A DNA stretch of 34,224 nt from Verrucomicrobiales bacterium (GCA_028047635.1 JAOFXR010000031.1:1-34224), one strand, 5' to 3'. Shown: positions 1 to 8,888, counted from the first letter of the stretch. Program-made: numbers and translations. Notes: generated by a model not told the origin, from the sequence alone.

Positions 1-96
1 ATTTTAAATGAGGCAAATTTTACCGATGCCTGCCATGTTAAAGGCGGGATCAATGCGTGGTCTCAGGAGATCGACGACTTCGTGCCTCTTTACTAA
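1..96 (+). CDS. Rhodanese-like domain protein, C-terminal end only (partial)
   Basis: Reading frame 1 is open from the first base to a TAA at 94-96 and gives 31 residues. It contains the stretch HVKGGINAW, followed by a short tail ending in PLY. The pattern H-x-x-GG-x-x-AW followed by a P-x-Y-like end is the usual C-terminus of rhodanese domains, either stand-alone or fused to MoeB/ThiF-type proteins. The active-site cysteine loop lies upstream of the window and cannot be checked, so sulfurtransferase activity is not shown. The Trm112-like gene starts 6 bp after the stop, so the two are probably cotranscribed. Confidence 0.7.
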   Translation: MLNEANFTDACHVKGGINAWSQEIDDFVPLY

Positions 97-102
97 GGTC
101 TA

Positions 103-309
103 ATGACATTTTCAGAAGAGACATTGGAACTACTGCGTTGCCCCGTCACGATGCAACGATTGAGTGTTGCGAGCGACGATCAGACAAAAGCGGCTTTCAG
201 CAACGATGAGTCGGTCGAGGGAGCCTTAGTCTGTGAAGACGGCTCAAGGCTTTATCCGATCAGAGACGGGCTTCCCATTTTAATCGAAAGCGAGTCGAAG
301 ACGGCCTGA
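103..309 (+). CDS. Trm112-like (UPF0434/YcaR) small protein
   Basis: This 68-aa protein opens with a helix and then the motif LLRCPVT near residues 10-16. It has a second half with LVCEDGSRLYPIRDGLPILI near 42-61. The L-x-CP start and the YPI-x-DG-x-P-x-L ending are the hallmarks of the Trm112/UPF0434 family, small proteins that often act as methyltransferase partners. Most family members carry CP and two further cysteines for zinc. Here only C13 and C44 are obvious, so zinc binding is doubtful. The gene follows the rhodanese end by 6 bp and runs towards the oppositely oriented nadK, with 15 bp between the two stops. Confidence 0.8.
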   Translation: MTFSEETLELLRCPVTMQRLSVASDDQTKAAFSNDESVEGALVCEDGSRLYPIRDGLPILIESESKTA

Positions 310-324
310 CAGGCCCTCTCACAA

Positions 325-1206
325 TCAATCGTGATCTGAGATCGAGCTGCCGGTCCACCCCATCTTGTTGTTAAGCACCTGGTAGAAGTTCTGTTCCGGC
401 ATTGCGATGAGCGGCAACTTAAAGTCTGCTCTTCTCATGCGCACGTGTGCCGGCTTCGAGATCGTCGAGACAAGTTGCCCGTCGACGAGGAGAACCACTT
501 CGTCGCGCTGCTCAGGGACATCGAAGAGGATCTTGCTCTTCGCATCTACAACGAGCGGACGATTCGCGAGGGTGTGAGGGCAAATTGGAGTCAACACAAA
601 GACGCTCGAGCCCGGCTGAACAAGCGGTCCACCCGCAGAAAGTGAGTAAGCAGTCGAGCCAGTCGGTGTCGCCAGAATCAGACCGTCACCGGTGTATCGA
701 TTGGCGACGAGTTCGTTCACACAGGCCTCCACGTGTATGACACGAGAGTCGACGCCGCGGCAAAGAGTTACTTCATTCAACGCGTAAAAACGCTTAATAA
801 CCTTGTCGTCCTGAAGGAGTCGTCCACTAATGACAATACGATCGCTACGCAGGTAGTTTCCGGTCACGAGAGCATCAACCAAATCGCCGCTCGTTTCCGC
901 CGTTGCGCAGGTCATGAAACCAAGTGTACCGGTATTGATCGCGGCGATGGGTTTGATTTTCTCATCGAGTTGTCTAAGCACCCAGAGAATCGTGCCATCG
1001 CCACCGAGAACGACAAAGAGGTCGACGAGAGCACTTAATTCTTTGAGAGGCACTCCTTCCGCGTCATCGAGAAGCGCCGCCGAATTCTCCTCAAGAACGA
1101 GTGAGACTCCTTCCTTTGTGAAACGATTGATCAAATCGAGTAACAACTCGCGCGCGCCCGGTTTCGAGGGATTCGCGATCAGTCCAATTCTTGGTGTCTC
1201 AGCCAT
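325..1206 (-). CDS. nadK: NAD kinase (ATP-NAD kinase)
   Basis: This 293-aa cytoplasmic enzyme should phosphorylate NAD to NADP. The Rossmann-like N-terminal half carries GGDGT at residues 68-72, with the catalytic aspartate at 70. It also has the NTGTLGF motif at 91-97. The C-terminal beta-sandwich half contains DGLILATPTGSTAYSLSAGG at 174-193, the signature NAD-binding loop, and ANRPLVV near 214-220. The length matches the family. The ATG lies inside the 3' end of tlyA (28-bp overlap, different frame), so translation is probably coupled to tlyA. The pairing of tlyA with nadK is common in bacteria. Confidence 0.95.
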   Translation of the reverse strand: MAETPRIGLIANPSKPGARELLLDLINRFTKEGVSLVLEENSAALLDDAEGVPLKELSALVDLFVVLGGDGTILWVLRQLDEKIKPIAAINTGTLGFMTCATAETSGDLVDALVTGNYLRSDRIVISGRLLQDDKVIKRFYALNEVTLCRGVDSRVIHVEACVNELVANRYTGDGLILATPTGSTAYSLSAGGPLVQPGSSVFVLTPICPHTLANRPLVVDAKSKILFDVPEQRDEVVLLVDGQLVSTISKPAHVRMRRADFKLPLIAMPEQNFYQVLNNKMGWTGSSISDHD

Positions 1207-1925
1207 GCCAGAAATTCAATGTTTCCATCTGTCCCACTGATAGGTGATTGCGTCAAACCACACCAGCTTTTTCCCAAGTCATCACGCACGAAATTTCGGA
1301 TCTTTTCGACAGCCTCTTCGTGAAGTTCAGGTTCGCGGACAATCCCTCCCTTTCCGATTTGCTCTCGCTTGAGTTCAAACTGCGGCTTGATGAGACAAAC
1401 AATCGCCCCGTCAGGCTTCAGGACATCAAAGACAGGGCCTAAAATCAAAGTCAGCGAGATGAACGAAACATCAATGACCACGAGGTCGACTTGTTCGCCA
1501 ATGTCTTCCGGGGTGAGATAGCGCAGATTGATGCCCTCGCGAGCGACGACCCGCTCATGACTGCGAATCTTCCACGCGAGCTGATTCTTTCCGACATCAA
1601 AAGCGAAAACCTTGGCCGCGCCACGCTGCAGGACACAATCCGTAAAGCCACCGGTCGAAGCCCCCGCGTCGAGAACGACTTTGCCATCCACGTCGATCCC
1701 GAATTCGTCGAGCCCCTTCTCGATTTTCAATCCTCCCCGACTGACAAACTTAGGGCGATTCTTCACCGTCACCTCAGTGTCGTCATCGATCTTTAGGCCC
1801 GGTTTAAAAACGCCCCCATGACCTCCCACGAGCACTTCTCCAGCGAGAATAAGGCGCTTTGCCATTTCCCGTGAATCGCACAGCCCGCGCCGATGAAGCG
1901 CCTGATCGAGTCTTTCTTTTCCCAT
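1179..1925 (-). CDS. tlyA: TlyA family rRNA (cytidine-2'-O)-methyltransferase
   Basis: This 248-aa protein has an N-terminal S4 RNA-binding domain (about residues 3-60, starting ERLDQALHRRGL). It is followed by an FtsJ-type SAM methyltransferase domain. The SAM-binding motif is VLDAGASTGGFT at 84-95. The catalytic lysine region is SRGGLKIEKGL at 62-72, followed by IDVSFISL at 151-158 and LIKPQFE at 178-184. Family members 2'-O-methylate cytidines in 16S and 23S rRNA and were once called haemolysins. It is the first gene of a pair with nadK and is divergent from the DUF1549 gene, with 96 bp between the starts. Confidence 0.93.
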   Translation of the reverse strand: MGKERLDQALHRRGLCDSREMAKRLILAGEVLVGGHGGVFKPGLKIDDDTEVTVKNRPKFVSRGGLKIEKGLDEFGIDVDGKVVLDAGASTGGFTDCVLQRGAAKVFAFDVGKNQLAWKIRSHERVVAREGINLRYLTPEDIGEQVDLVVIDVSFISLTLILGPVFDVLKPDGAIVCLIKPQFELKREQIGKGGIVREPELHEEAVEKIRNFVRDDLGKSWCGLTQSPISGTDGNIEFLAWLRHQELD

Positions 1926-2021
1926 CTAAATGTTAAGTCGCGTAACCTTTACAGTAACAGCCCCGTCTAGCCTTGTGTAAAGCGTCACTCCGGTTAAAAA
2001 TTCGAGAAGCACATCCTCCCT

Positions 2022-3662
2022 ATGATCAGCAAATCCCGTCGCATCCTCATCAACCTAGGAGCACTGTTTGTGCTGATGATAGGCGCGATTATCACGCTGG
2101 CCTGGTATTTTGGACAACAGGAACTTGCTCCCCTCTCTGCCGCAGAGACCTCTGTATCTCTTAATGAGTCAGTCGAACGGCTCAATGATGCTTTCGAAAG
2201 CTCCTGGAAGGAGCTCGATCTTGACTCCGCTCCCGCGGCGCCTGCTCACACCGTCGCTCGCCGTCTCTCCCTCGCCCTCACTGGAGCGACGCCATCCCTC
2301 GAGGAAATTCGCCGTTTCGAAAAACTCTCCGACGAAGGCGATCCCACCCAGTCATGGCTGAATCACCTGTTCGAAGACCAACGATACAACAACTATGTCG
2401 CGGAGCGATTCGCCCGCGCCTTTGTCGGAGTCGGCCCGGGACCGTTTATCATCTATCGCCGACGCAGAATGGTCAACTGGCTCTCGGAGCAGTTAGCGGT
2501 GAACCGCCCGTATGATGAGCTGGTCAGAGATATAATCGCCTCCGAGGGAACTTGGACGACGAATCCCGAGACGAATTTCATCACCGCGGCAGTGATTCAG
2601 GACGGTGACAACAAGGGCCCGGACGAAGTTAAACTCGCCGCCCGAACCTCGCGTGCTTTCCTTGGAATCAGTCTCGATTGTGTTCAGTGCCACGATGACA
2701 AATTTGGTGATCGCTGGAAGCAGGAAGATTTTCACCAGCTCGCCGCGTTTTATGCTCAGGCCGATATGACGATCAGTGGGGTGCGTGAAAAGTCGGAGAA
2801 AGACTATGAGACGGCCTACAAAGGCGTAAAGGAACCTTCCGTCGTCGAGCCCAAGGTTCCCTTCGCTGAGGAGCTGAAGCCGGAAGCCGGCTCCCGCCGT
2901 AAACAACTCGCCGAGTGGATTACCGACGGAAACAACCGTGCTTTTGCAAGAGCCACCGTCAACCGTGCCTGGGCGTTGCTATTCGGGCGTCCTCTCGTCG
3001 ATCCCGTTGATGACATTCCACTCGAAGGCCCCTATCCCACAGGACTGGACGTTCTCACCGACGAGTTCATCGAGAGCGGTCACGATTTTCAACATCTGCT
3101 TCGCCTCATTGCTGCAAGCGCCCCTTTTCAACGGGCCAGCGGTTCAAATGATCCTGACAAACCGGTAACGATTGAGCAGGAAGCTGCCTGGGCCGCCTTT
3201 CCTGTAACACCGCTTCGACCGGAACAAGTCGCCGGCAGCATTATACAAAGCGCTTCCTTCCGAGCACTCGATAGCGACGCCCACATCATCGACAAATTTC
3301 GACGTTTTGGCGAAACCAACGACTTTGTGAAACGCTACGGCGATCAGGGAGAAAACGAGTTTCAAGAAGAGTCCGGAACGATCCCGCAGAGACTTCTTCT
3401 CATGAACGGTAAGCTGGTGGGAGAAAGAACCGGCGAAAATCCGATTATGAATAGTTCGACCCGTGTCGCGCACTATTCGTCCTCCGAAAAGCAGGCAGTA
3501 AAAGCCGCTTTCCTCGCCCTACTGACGCGAAAGCCCACAGCCGAAGAGTCCGATCACTTTGCTGAGTCGCTGAAGAAAAAGAATCCGAAGGCAAAAGCCA
3601 GAGCAAGCGCCGATCTCTACTGGGCGCTCATCAACTCAACTGAATTTTCCTGGAACCGATAA
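2022..3662 (+). CDS. DUF1549/DUF1553 domain protein with a CxxCH motif, membrane-anchored
   Basis: This 546-aa protein begins with an uncleaved-looking membrane anchor at residues 8-30. The DUF1549 (PSCyt2) part covers about residues 75-250. It includes RRLSLALTGATPS near 80-92 and the c-type haem-like motif CVQCH at 220-224. The DUF1553 (PSD1) part follows from about 285 to the end, with NRAWALLFGRPL typical of that domain. Family members are abundant in Planctomycetes and Verrucomicrobia and are linked to polysaccharide degradation, although their biochemistry is largely unknown. At 546 aa it belongs to the shorter class and has no separate N-terminal cytochrome (PSCyt1) domain. The DUF1501 gene starts 8 bp after its stop, which is the standard pairing. 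Confidence 0.9.
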   Translation: MISKSRRILINLGALFVLMIGAIITLAWYFGQQELAPLSAAETSVSLNESVERLNDAFESSWKELDLDSAPAAPAHTVARRLSLALTGATPSLEEIRRFEKLSDEGDPTQSWLNHLFEDQRYNNYVAERFARAFVGVGPGPFIIYRRRRMVNWLSEQLAVNRPYDELVRDIIASEGTWTTNPETNFITAAVIQDGDNKGPDEVKLAARTSRAFLGISLDCVQCHDDKFGDRWKQEDFHQLAAFYAQADMTISGVREKSEKDYETAYKGVKEPSVVEPKVPFAEELKPEAGSRRKQLAEWITDGNNRAFARATVNRAWALLFGRPLVDPVDDIPLEGPYPTGLDVLTDEFIESGHDFQHLLRLIAASAPFQRASGSNDPDKPVTIEQEAAWAAFPVTPLRPEQVAGSIIQSASFRALDSDAHIIDKFRRFGETNDFVKRYGDQGENEFQEESGTIPQRLLLMNGKLVGERTGENPIMNSSTRVAHYSSSEKQAVKAAFLALLTRKPTAEESDHFAESLKKKNPKAKARASADLYWALINSTEFSWNR

Positions 3663-3670
3663 CCCCTGCT

Positions 3671-4975
3671 ATGGACACTTCATCTCTCGGCCCCTGCAAT
3701 GGCAAAGACCACCTCTCACGACGCTTCTTTCTGCGCAGCAGCGCTGCTGCCGGTCTTGGATGGCTCACTCCCCTTTCTCAGCAGCTTGCGCGTGGTGCGG
3801 AAAAGTCAGGCTCCCGCCCCAAGTCAGTCATTGTCGTATGGATGCAAGGCGGTGCGAGTCAGTTGGAGACCTTTGATCCGCATCCGGACAGCGCCATCTC
3901 TCACGGAGCAAAGGCAATCAAGACCGCGCTTCCCGGAGTCCTTTTCGGCGAAGGTCTTGAGCAGACCGCCGCGATGGCCAATGACTTCTCAATCCTCCGC
4001 TCAGTTGTCAGCAAAGAAGGAGATCACGAGCGGGCGACCTACAACGGAAAAACCGGCTACCGTCCTTTCCCCGGCCTCGTGCACCCTGCGATCGGTTCCA
4101 TCATCAACCATGAACTTCCTGCGCCTACCAAGAACGGCGTGACCGTGGATATCCCGACTCACATCTCAATCACCCCGGGGCAATTTCCCGCTCGCGGCGG
4201 CTACCTCGGCGCCAAATATGATGCTTTTCAGCTTTTTGATCCCGTAAATCCCGTTCCCGATGTGAAGACATGGACGGATGAAGAGAGAACCGCTCGCCGA
4301 ATGGATTCGCTAAACGTCCTCGAGAAATCTTTTGCGGCAGGGCGAATCGCAACGCTGGAAAAAGAACGCACTCTCCACCAATCTTCGATCAAAAGAGCCC
4401 AGAGCATGATGACCTCGGAACAGCTCACTGCTTTTAATGTCAAGGATGCTCCGAAAGCGGAACGGGAAGGCTTTGGTGACACCCGTTTTGGCCGTGGTTG
4501 CCACGCCGCGATCCGGCTCGTCGAAGCCGGAGTCCGCTGCGTCGAAGTCACCCTCAATGGATGGGATACCCACATCAACAATCACGAGGGTCAACTCAAG
4601 CGAAAGCAAGAGCTCGATCCAGGACTCGCGTCCCTCATTAAAGGACTCAAGGAGCGCGACCTCTACGACGATACGATCATTCTCGTCGCCACTGAATTTG
4701 GAAGAACACCGAAATTAAACGTCACCGATGGACGAGATCACTGGCCCAATGGCTTCAGCATCCTTATGGGAGGCGGAGGTCTACGCAGTGGGCAAGTGAT
4801 AGGAGAAACCGACCCCACTGGAAAAAGTCAGGACCCTGCCGAAAAAGTGTGGGTGGAAGATATCCACGCGACGATTCTAAACCGACTCGGAATCGATCAC
4901 GAATACGAATTCATGACATCAATAGGACGCCCCATCGCCCTCAGTGACGGACGACCGATCTCAGCGCTACTTTAG
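3671..4975 (+). CDS. DUF1501 domain protein, Tat-exported
   Basis: This 434-aa protein has a twin-arginine signal (SRRFFLRSSAAAGLG at 16-30), so it is probably exported folded. The DUF1501 family is a sulfatase/alkaline-phosphatase-like fold. Visible family features are VVWMQGGASQLETFDPHP at about 55-72, LNGWDTH near 297, ATEFGRTP near 340 and the GRDHWPNGFS motif near 354-363. It forms the classic two-gene unit with the preceding DUF1549/1553 gene. The pair is thought to act on external polymers in PVC bacteria, but no substrate has been established. The gene ends just before a perfect 15-bp hairpin. Confidence 0.9.
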   Translation: MDTSSLGPCNGKDHLSRRFFLRSSAAAGLGWLTPLSQQLARGAEKSGSRPKSVIVVWMQGGASQLETFDPHPDSAISHGAKAIKTALPGVLFGEGLEQTAAMANDFSILRSVVSKEGDHERATYNGKTGYRPFPGLVHPAIGSIINHELPAPTKNGVTVDIPTHISITPGQFPARGGYLGAKYDAFQLFDPVNPVPDVKTWTDEERTARRMDSLNVLEKSFAAGRIATLEKERTLHQSSIKRAQSMMTSEQLTAFNVKDAPKAEREGFGDTRFGRGCHAAIRLVEAGVRCVEVTLNGWDTHINNHEGQLKRKQELDPGLASLIKGLKERDLYDDTIILVATEFGRTPKLNVTDGRDHWPNGFSILMGGGGLRSGQVIGETDPTGKSQDPAEKVWVEDIHATILNRLGIDHEYEFMTSIGRPIALSDGRPISALL

Positions 4976-4984
4976 CAGCCCAAT

Positions 4985-5019
4985 CCACCCCTGTTAGGTA
5001 TTCGACCTAACAGGGGTGG
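4985..5019. terminator. Perfect 15-bp inverted repeat between convergent genes; possible bidirectional terminator
   Basis: The arms CCACCCCTGTTAGGT (4985-4999) and its exact reverse complement (5005-5019) enclose a 5-base loop, ATTCG. The element lies between the stops of the convergent DUF1501 and DUF1080 genes, where a bidirectional terminator is expected. No T-tract follows it on either strand, so it is not a textbook intrinsic terminator. Its core CCCTGTTAGGT / ACCTAAC recurs in a second palindrome at 16310-16328, so it may instead belong to a repeat family. Confidence 0.55.
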
Positions 5020-5040
5020 GTCTGCAAAGTCTTCAGGAAA

Positions 5041-5757
5041 CTAGTCGTTCGACTTAATCTTCATATTGCGGAACGAAACCACATTCCCGTGGTCCTGAAA
5101 ATTTACGTGCCCTTTAGTTGGCTTACCGAAGTTCTCGAACTTCGAAAACTTACTAGCAGCAACCTTGGCATCCCAGTCAGCAGAGCCTTTGACGTACTCG
5201 CAGTATTTCTTCCCGTTCATGAAATGCTCACACTTCTCAGGAGTGATGATGACGTGCAGCGTGTTCCACTCACCGGCAGGGTTGGTAGCATCGACCTCGG
5301 AAGGATAGAGCTGATAGAGCCATCCTGCTTTCTGGGGATCGTGACCGTCGACATTGTCTTGAATCTGAACCTCGGGTCCCGTTCTCCAGGGAGTCTGCTC
5401 GGTTTCAGTCACGTGATACATGAACCCGCTGTTTCCTCCCTTTGAAATTTTGTAGTCGAACTTGATCTCGAAAGATGCGTATTGCTCCTTAGTCACAATA
5501 TCGCCTCCACCTTTGCCAGTCAGCGTGATGGTTCCGTCTTTTACGGCCCATTTGTCACTGACGTCCTCCTTTTTGTAGTTCCGGAAATTAGACATGTCTT
5601 TTCCATTGAAAAGCAGAGCCCATCCACCGGCTTCTTCAGCCTCAGAAAGTGTGTTCGTAGCTGATTCGCTTTTCGGAGTTTCGCCTTCAACACTATTGAG
5701 CATCGAAAAAGAAAGGAGTCCCAGAAATGCGGCGGAAAAAAGAATCGATCGTTTCAT
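5041..5757 (-). CDS. DUF1080 (3-keto-disaccharide hydrolase-type) secreted protein
   Basis: This 238-aa protein has an N-terminal signal peptide (hydrophobic residues about 5-20). It then has one DUF1080 jelly-roll domain running from LFNGKDMSNF near residue 49 to the end. Family marks are GGNSGFMYHV, GPEVQIQDN, GEWNTLHV and the closing NFQDHGNVVSFRNMKI. The fold is concanavalin-like, and some members cleave 3-keto-glycosides. Many PVC genomes carry dozens of copies. It is convergent with the DUF1501 gene and divergent from the sulfatase, with 39 bp between the starts. A role in processing an external sugar is likely but the substrate is unknown. Confidence 0.88.
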   Translation of the reverse strand: MKRSILFSAAFLGLLSFSMLNSVEGETPKSESATNTLSEAEEAGGWALLFNGKDMSNFRNYKKEDVSDKWAVKDGTITLTGKGGGDIVTKEQYASFEIKFDYKISKGGNSGFMYHVTETEQTPWRTGPEVQIQDNVDGHDPQKAGWLYQLYPSEVDATNPAGEWNTLHVIITPEKCEHFMNGKKYCEYVKGSADWDAKVAASKFSKFENFGKPTKGHVNFQDHGNVVSFRNMKIKSND

Positions 5758-5796
5758 TAGAGCGATGTATCACTTTGCTAGAACTCTGGCAACTCC

Positions 5797-7218
5797 ATGA
5801 AACCGTCTTTTTCACTCTTATTCACCGCTCTAACGCTCCTCGTAGCGCCTTCTTTCGCCGCGGACAGGCCACACATCGTCCTCGTCATGGCTGACGATCA
5901 GGGATGGGGGCAAACCGGTTACAATGGTCATCCGCAGCTGAAAACGCATCATCTCGACGCGCTCGCTTCGGAAGGACTGCGCTTCAACCGTTTCTACGCA
6001 GGAGCCTCCAACTGCTCGCCGTCCCGAGCCACCGTTCTCACGGGACGAACCAATGATCGCACCGGAGTTTTTAATCATGGCTTTCCCCTTCGACTTCAGG
6101 AAAAAACCGTCGCTCAGGCGCTCCAAAAAGCAGGCTATGCGACTGCTCATTTTGGAAAATGGCATCTCAACGGATTGCGAGGTCCAGGTGCCCCTGTTCT
6201 CGGGACAGACTCCCACAATCCAGGAGCCTTTGGGTTCGATCACTGGCTCACCGCCACTAACTACTTTGACCGCGATCCTCTCCTCAGCCGCATGGGTGAA
6301 TTCGAAGAGTTCACCGGAGATTCTTCCGAAGTCGCAATCGGTGAGGCGGTAAAATTTATTCGAGAGAAAGCGCCGACTCAACCGACCTTTACGGTCGTCT
6401 GGTTTGGGACTCCGCACTCTCCTTTTGTTGCTACAGAAGAAGACAAAGCACCTTTTGCCAGCTTGCCGGAGAACTATCAAAACCAATACGGGGAGATTAT
6501 CGCACTTGATCGCAGCATCGGAGATTTACGTGACGGACTCACCGAAGCAGGAATCACCGAGAACACGCTGATCTGGTATTGCAGTGACAATGGAGGACTT
6601 GCCGAATTTGGCCCTGAAACGATGGGAGGACTGCGCGGTTCGAAAAACACCATGTATGAAGGCGGGCTTCGCGTTCCCGGTATTATTCATTGGCCTGCCA
6701 GGATCAAAAAAGGTCGGATCACCGACTGTGTCGCTGGAACCGTCGACATTTTCCCAACTATCACCGAACTCGTCGGCCTGCCCGAAGAGACGATGGGGAA
6801 ACCGCAGGATGGAATCAGCCTCGCTCCCCTCATCAACGGAGAGAAGCAGAAACGCAAACAAGGACTCCCGTTCCGCCACGACGAAAGAGGCGTTCTCGTC
6901 GAGGAGCGCTACAAACTTCTCTTTCGGAAAGGAAAATACGAACTCTATGATCTCAGTTCTGATCCGGAAGAATCAGTGAACCTCTTCGAATCAAACCCTG
7001 AAATTGCAAAGCGTATGCAGACTGAATACGAAGCGTGGAATAAAACCGTCGAAGCTTCAGTGGCTGGAAAGGACTATGAAAGCGGCTCACTCGATCCCAA
7101 TCAGCCCGAACGCCGCTATTGGCACACCGATCCAGCTTATGCACCCTTTCTCAATGATCTCATGAAACGACCGGAATATGGCCCCTGGATTGAGAAGCAG
7201 CGAAAGAGGACAAAATAG
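5797..7218 (+). CDS. Secreted type I sulfatase (arylsulfatase A-like)
   Basis: This 473-aa protein has a signal peptide (about 1-21, cut near SFA-AD). The sulfatase fold follows, starting with the metal-binding MADDQGWG (D33, D34). The formylglycine motif is CSPSR at 73-77 with the downstream LTGR, so Cys73 should be converted to formylglycine by a maturation enzyme not encoded here. Other catalytic motifs are HFGKWHLNG, GTPHSPF and SDNGG. The length fits the family. With the adjacent DUF1080 gene it suggests desulfation of an algal or other sulfated glycan, but the substrate cannot be read from sequence. Confidence 0.93.
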   Translation: MKPSFSLLFTALTLLVAPSFAADRPHIVLVMADDQGWGQTGYNGHPQLKTHHLDALASEGLRFNRFYAGASNCSPSRATVLTGRTNDRTGVFNHGFPLRLQEKTVAQALQKAGYATAHFGKWHLNGLRGPGAPVLGTDSHNPGAFGFDHWLTATNYFDRDPLLSRMGEFEEFTGDSSEVAIGEAVKFIREKAPTQPTFTVVWFGTPHSPFVATEEDKAPFASLPENYQNQYGEIIALDRSIGDLRDGLTEAGITENTLIWYCSDNGGLAEFGPETMGGLRGSKNTMYEGGLRVPGIIHWPARIKKGRITDCVAGTVDIFPTITELVGLPEETMGKPQDGISLAPLINGEKQKRKQGLPFRHDERGVLVEERYKLLFRKGKYELYDLSSDPEESVNLFESNPEIAKRMQTEYEAWNKTVEASVAGKDYESGSLDPNQPERRYWHTDPAYAPFLNDLMKRPEYGPWIEKQRKRTK

Positions 7219-7263
7219 AGACCGGGTAAGCGTGAATGTAGAGCACTAGCCCAAAATGGTGGC

Positions 7264-7332
7264 ACGGAATTGCATACCGTCCCCAAGGCCCGTGGTCAAA
7301 ACCTTTCCAGCATCTACGGATTGCAAATCCGT
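7264..7332. repeat. Pair of REP-like palindromes in intergenic DNA
   Basis: Two 17-base units share one pattern. The first is ACGGAATTGCATACCGT at 7264-7280 and the second is ACGGATTGCAAATCCGT at 7316-7332. The second is a perfect 5-bp stem with loop TTGCAAA, flanked by GCA (7311-7313-like arm) and TGC after short unpaired bases. The spacer is 35 bp. The layout resembles bipartite REP/BIME-type intergenic elements. The second unit also resembles a tRNA-Cys anticodon arm, but no complete tRNA can be folded here. Confidence 0.45.
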
Positions 7333-7353
7333 GCTGCATGCCTCCAATTTCGA

Positions 7354-8787
7354 TTAGGGCATTGGTATTAAACCGGAGATTCGGCTGACTGACAAGGGCG
7401 GTAGCATGATTCCCCCATCCGTCTTCTCAATCGGAGTCAATGGGCGCTCATCAATATCCCGAACAACGACTTCAGAGAGATTACTAAACGCCATCGCTTC
7501 ATGCACGAGCGCTTTCTCGAAGGGTGTGCCTTCAATTTTCAGCACGAATCGGCACGGCCGGTCCGTCAGGTTTACGGCGAGGATGATGGTCTTCCCATTC
7601 TTGTTCACCGCACGAGCACTGATCGCATCGATTGAGCCGCGGTCGGTTTTCAACTGGTCGGTGACCATTTCCCCGTCCAGAAGTTGGCCATTCTCAAAAA
7701 CGCTTCGGATGATCTCGTAGGTAGAAGCAAAACTCGTTTTTTGCAGTGGATACTGGAGCTGACGCTTCTCTTTAAAAATCAAAAAGCTGTTCGTTGTCCC
7801 ATTCACGCTGAACCAATTGGCCCGCTCATACACATCCTGGTTTTCGAGAAGAAAAAGATAACAATCGGCCATCGCCAAAGCAGCTCCTGCGCGGCACATC
7901 GATCCGGCGGAAACGCCCCATTCGGTCATCCACACAGGTTTCCCGGGGGCGAAGCTCCGTGCAAAATCCACGTCCGCCTCCATTTCGAGACGCGCGGTCA
8001 GGATGGAGCGGTAGGCGGCGTTGCTCTCGCCCGACTTGTCCGCATCGGCGTTGATATACTTATGCACGGAAACCGCATCGAAGTGGTTCTAATCATCTGC
8101 AACAGTCTTGTTGTAATCGGTATGGTCCCGTCGCCAGGACAGGGGTATCGAAAGCCTCACTGAAGGTTTCTCCTTCTTCAGTGCCGCCGAAACTGATTTG
8201 GCAACCTCGAGGGACTTCCCGGGAGTGCTTGTTGCGGAGCTTCTTTGCCCTTTCCAAAAATGTTCGTTGCCCAATTCGATGTCTTGCACGTTAAACCCGT
8301 GCGATTCTCTATCCTTCAGTCTCGCGACCGACTTCTGAGGAGAGTCGTAATTGAGGTTATACGTCCAGATCATGTCGTAACCCCGGCCACCCTTCTTCTT
8401 TTTCTCCTCATGCAAGATCGCCAGCCCCGGAAATCCGCATCTTATGTTGTGTTCGATATACGCCTCGATCACCTCGGCATGATTACTCTCCCACGGATCA
8501 TTATTTCGTGTGTAGCCATCTGTTTCCCAGTTATAAAAATTAGACCACACGCCGTGCGGAAATCGAATCGTGATCGGGTCGAAATTCCGGATGAGAGCCT
8601 GCTCGGCCGGTTTCGAGAAACCAAAGATGTTGTATCCTAGAAGCTCATTTTTTGCCACTTCCGATTCTTGGATATTCACATCAAAGGTCGCAGTGATCGT
8701 CTCAGGCAAGTCGGCAAAAGGATATTCTGCTGCGGTGAGTGCAGCAGAAATCAACAGGAGGCATGCGGCATAAACGGTGATTCTCAT
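7354..8787 (-). pseudogene. Clan GH-A-like glycoside hydrolase, interrupted by one in-frame TAG
   Basis: A single reading frame of 478 codons is broken only by TAG at 8089-8091 (codon 233). The upstream part has a signal peptide (1-20), TIRFPHGVW near 73-81 and ELGNE at 171-175; E175 fits the GH-A acid/base position. The downstream part continues in frame as NHFDAVSVHKY and contains WMTEWG, with E289 fitting the nucleophile. The two catalytic glutamates therefore lie on opposite sides of the stop, and neither half could be active alone. The context DD-stop-NHFDAV suggests that TGG or CAG mutated to TAG. The GH51/GH39-like arabinofuranosidase relation is tentative. A sequencing error or readthrough would restore a full enzyme. 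Confidence 0.75.
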
Positions 8788-8888
8788 GGGGTGGGTATTT
8801 CGCTATCTCACATTAGGATGAATACGAGAATGCCCTGCCGCAAACAACCGGTATTATAGGATTTGCACACTCGAAATTGCTCTCAGGG

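Noticed and set aside
447-740. Open frames on the plus strand opposite nadK and tlyA.
   Set aside because: Arginine/serine-rich translations without motifs. They are antisense shadows of well-supported genes.
7311-7352. Possible tRNA-Cys (anticodon arm ACGGA-TTGCAAA-TCCGT, later TTCGATT and a CCTCCA).
   Set aside because: No T-arm of normal size fits between the anticodon arm and CCTCCA, and no matching 5' acceptor strand is found. The similar unit at 7264-7280 points to a repeat instead.
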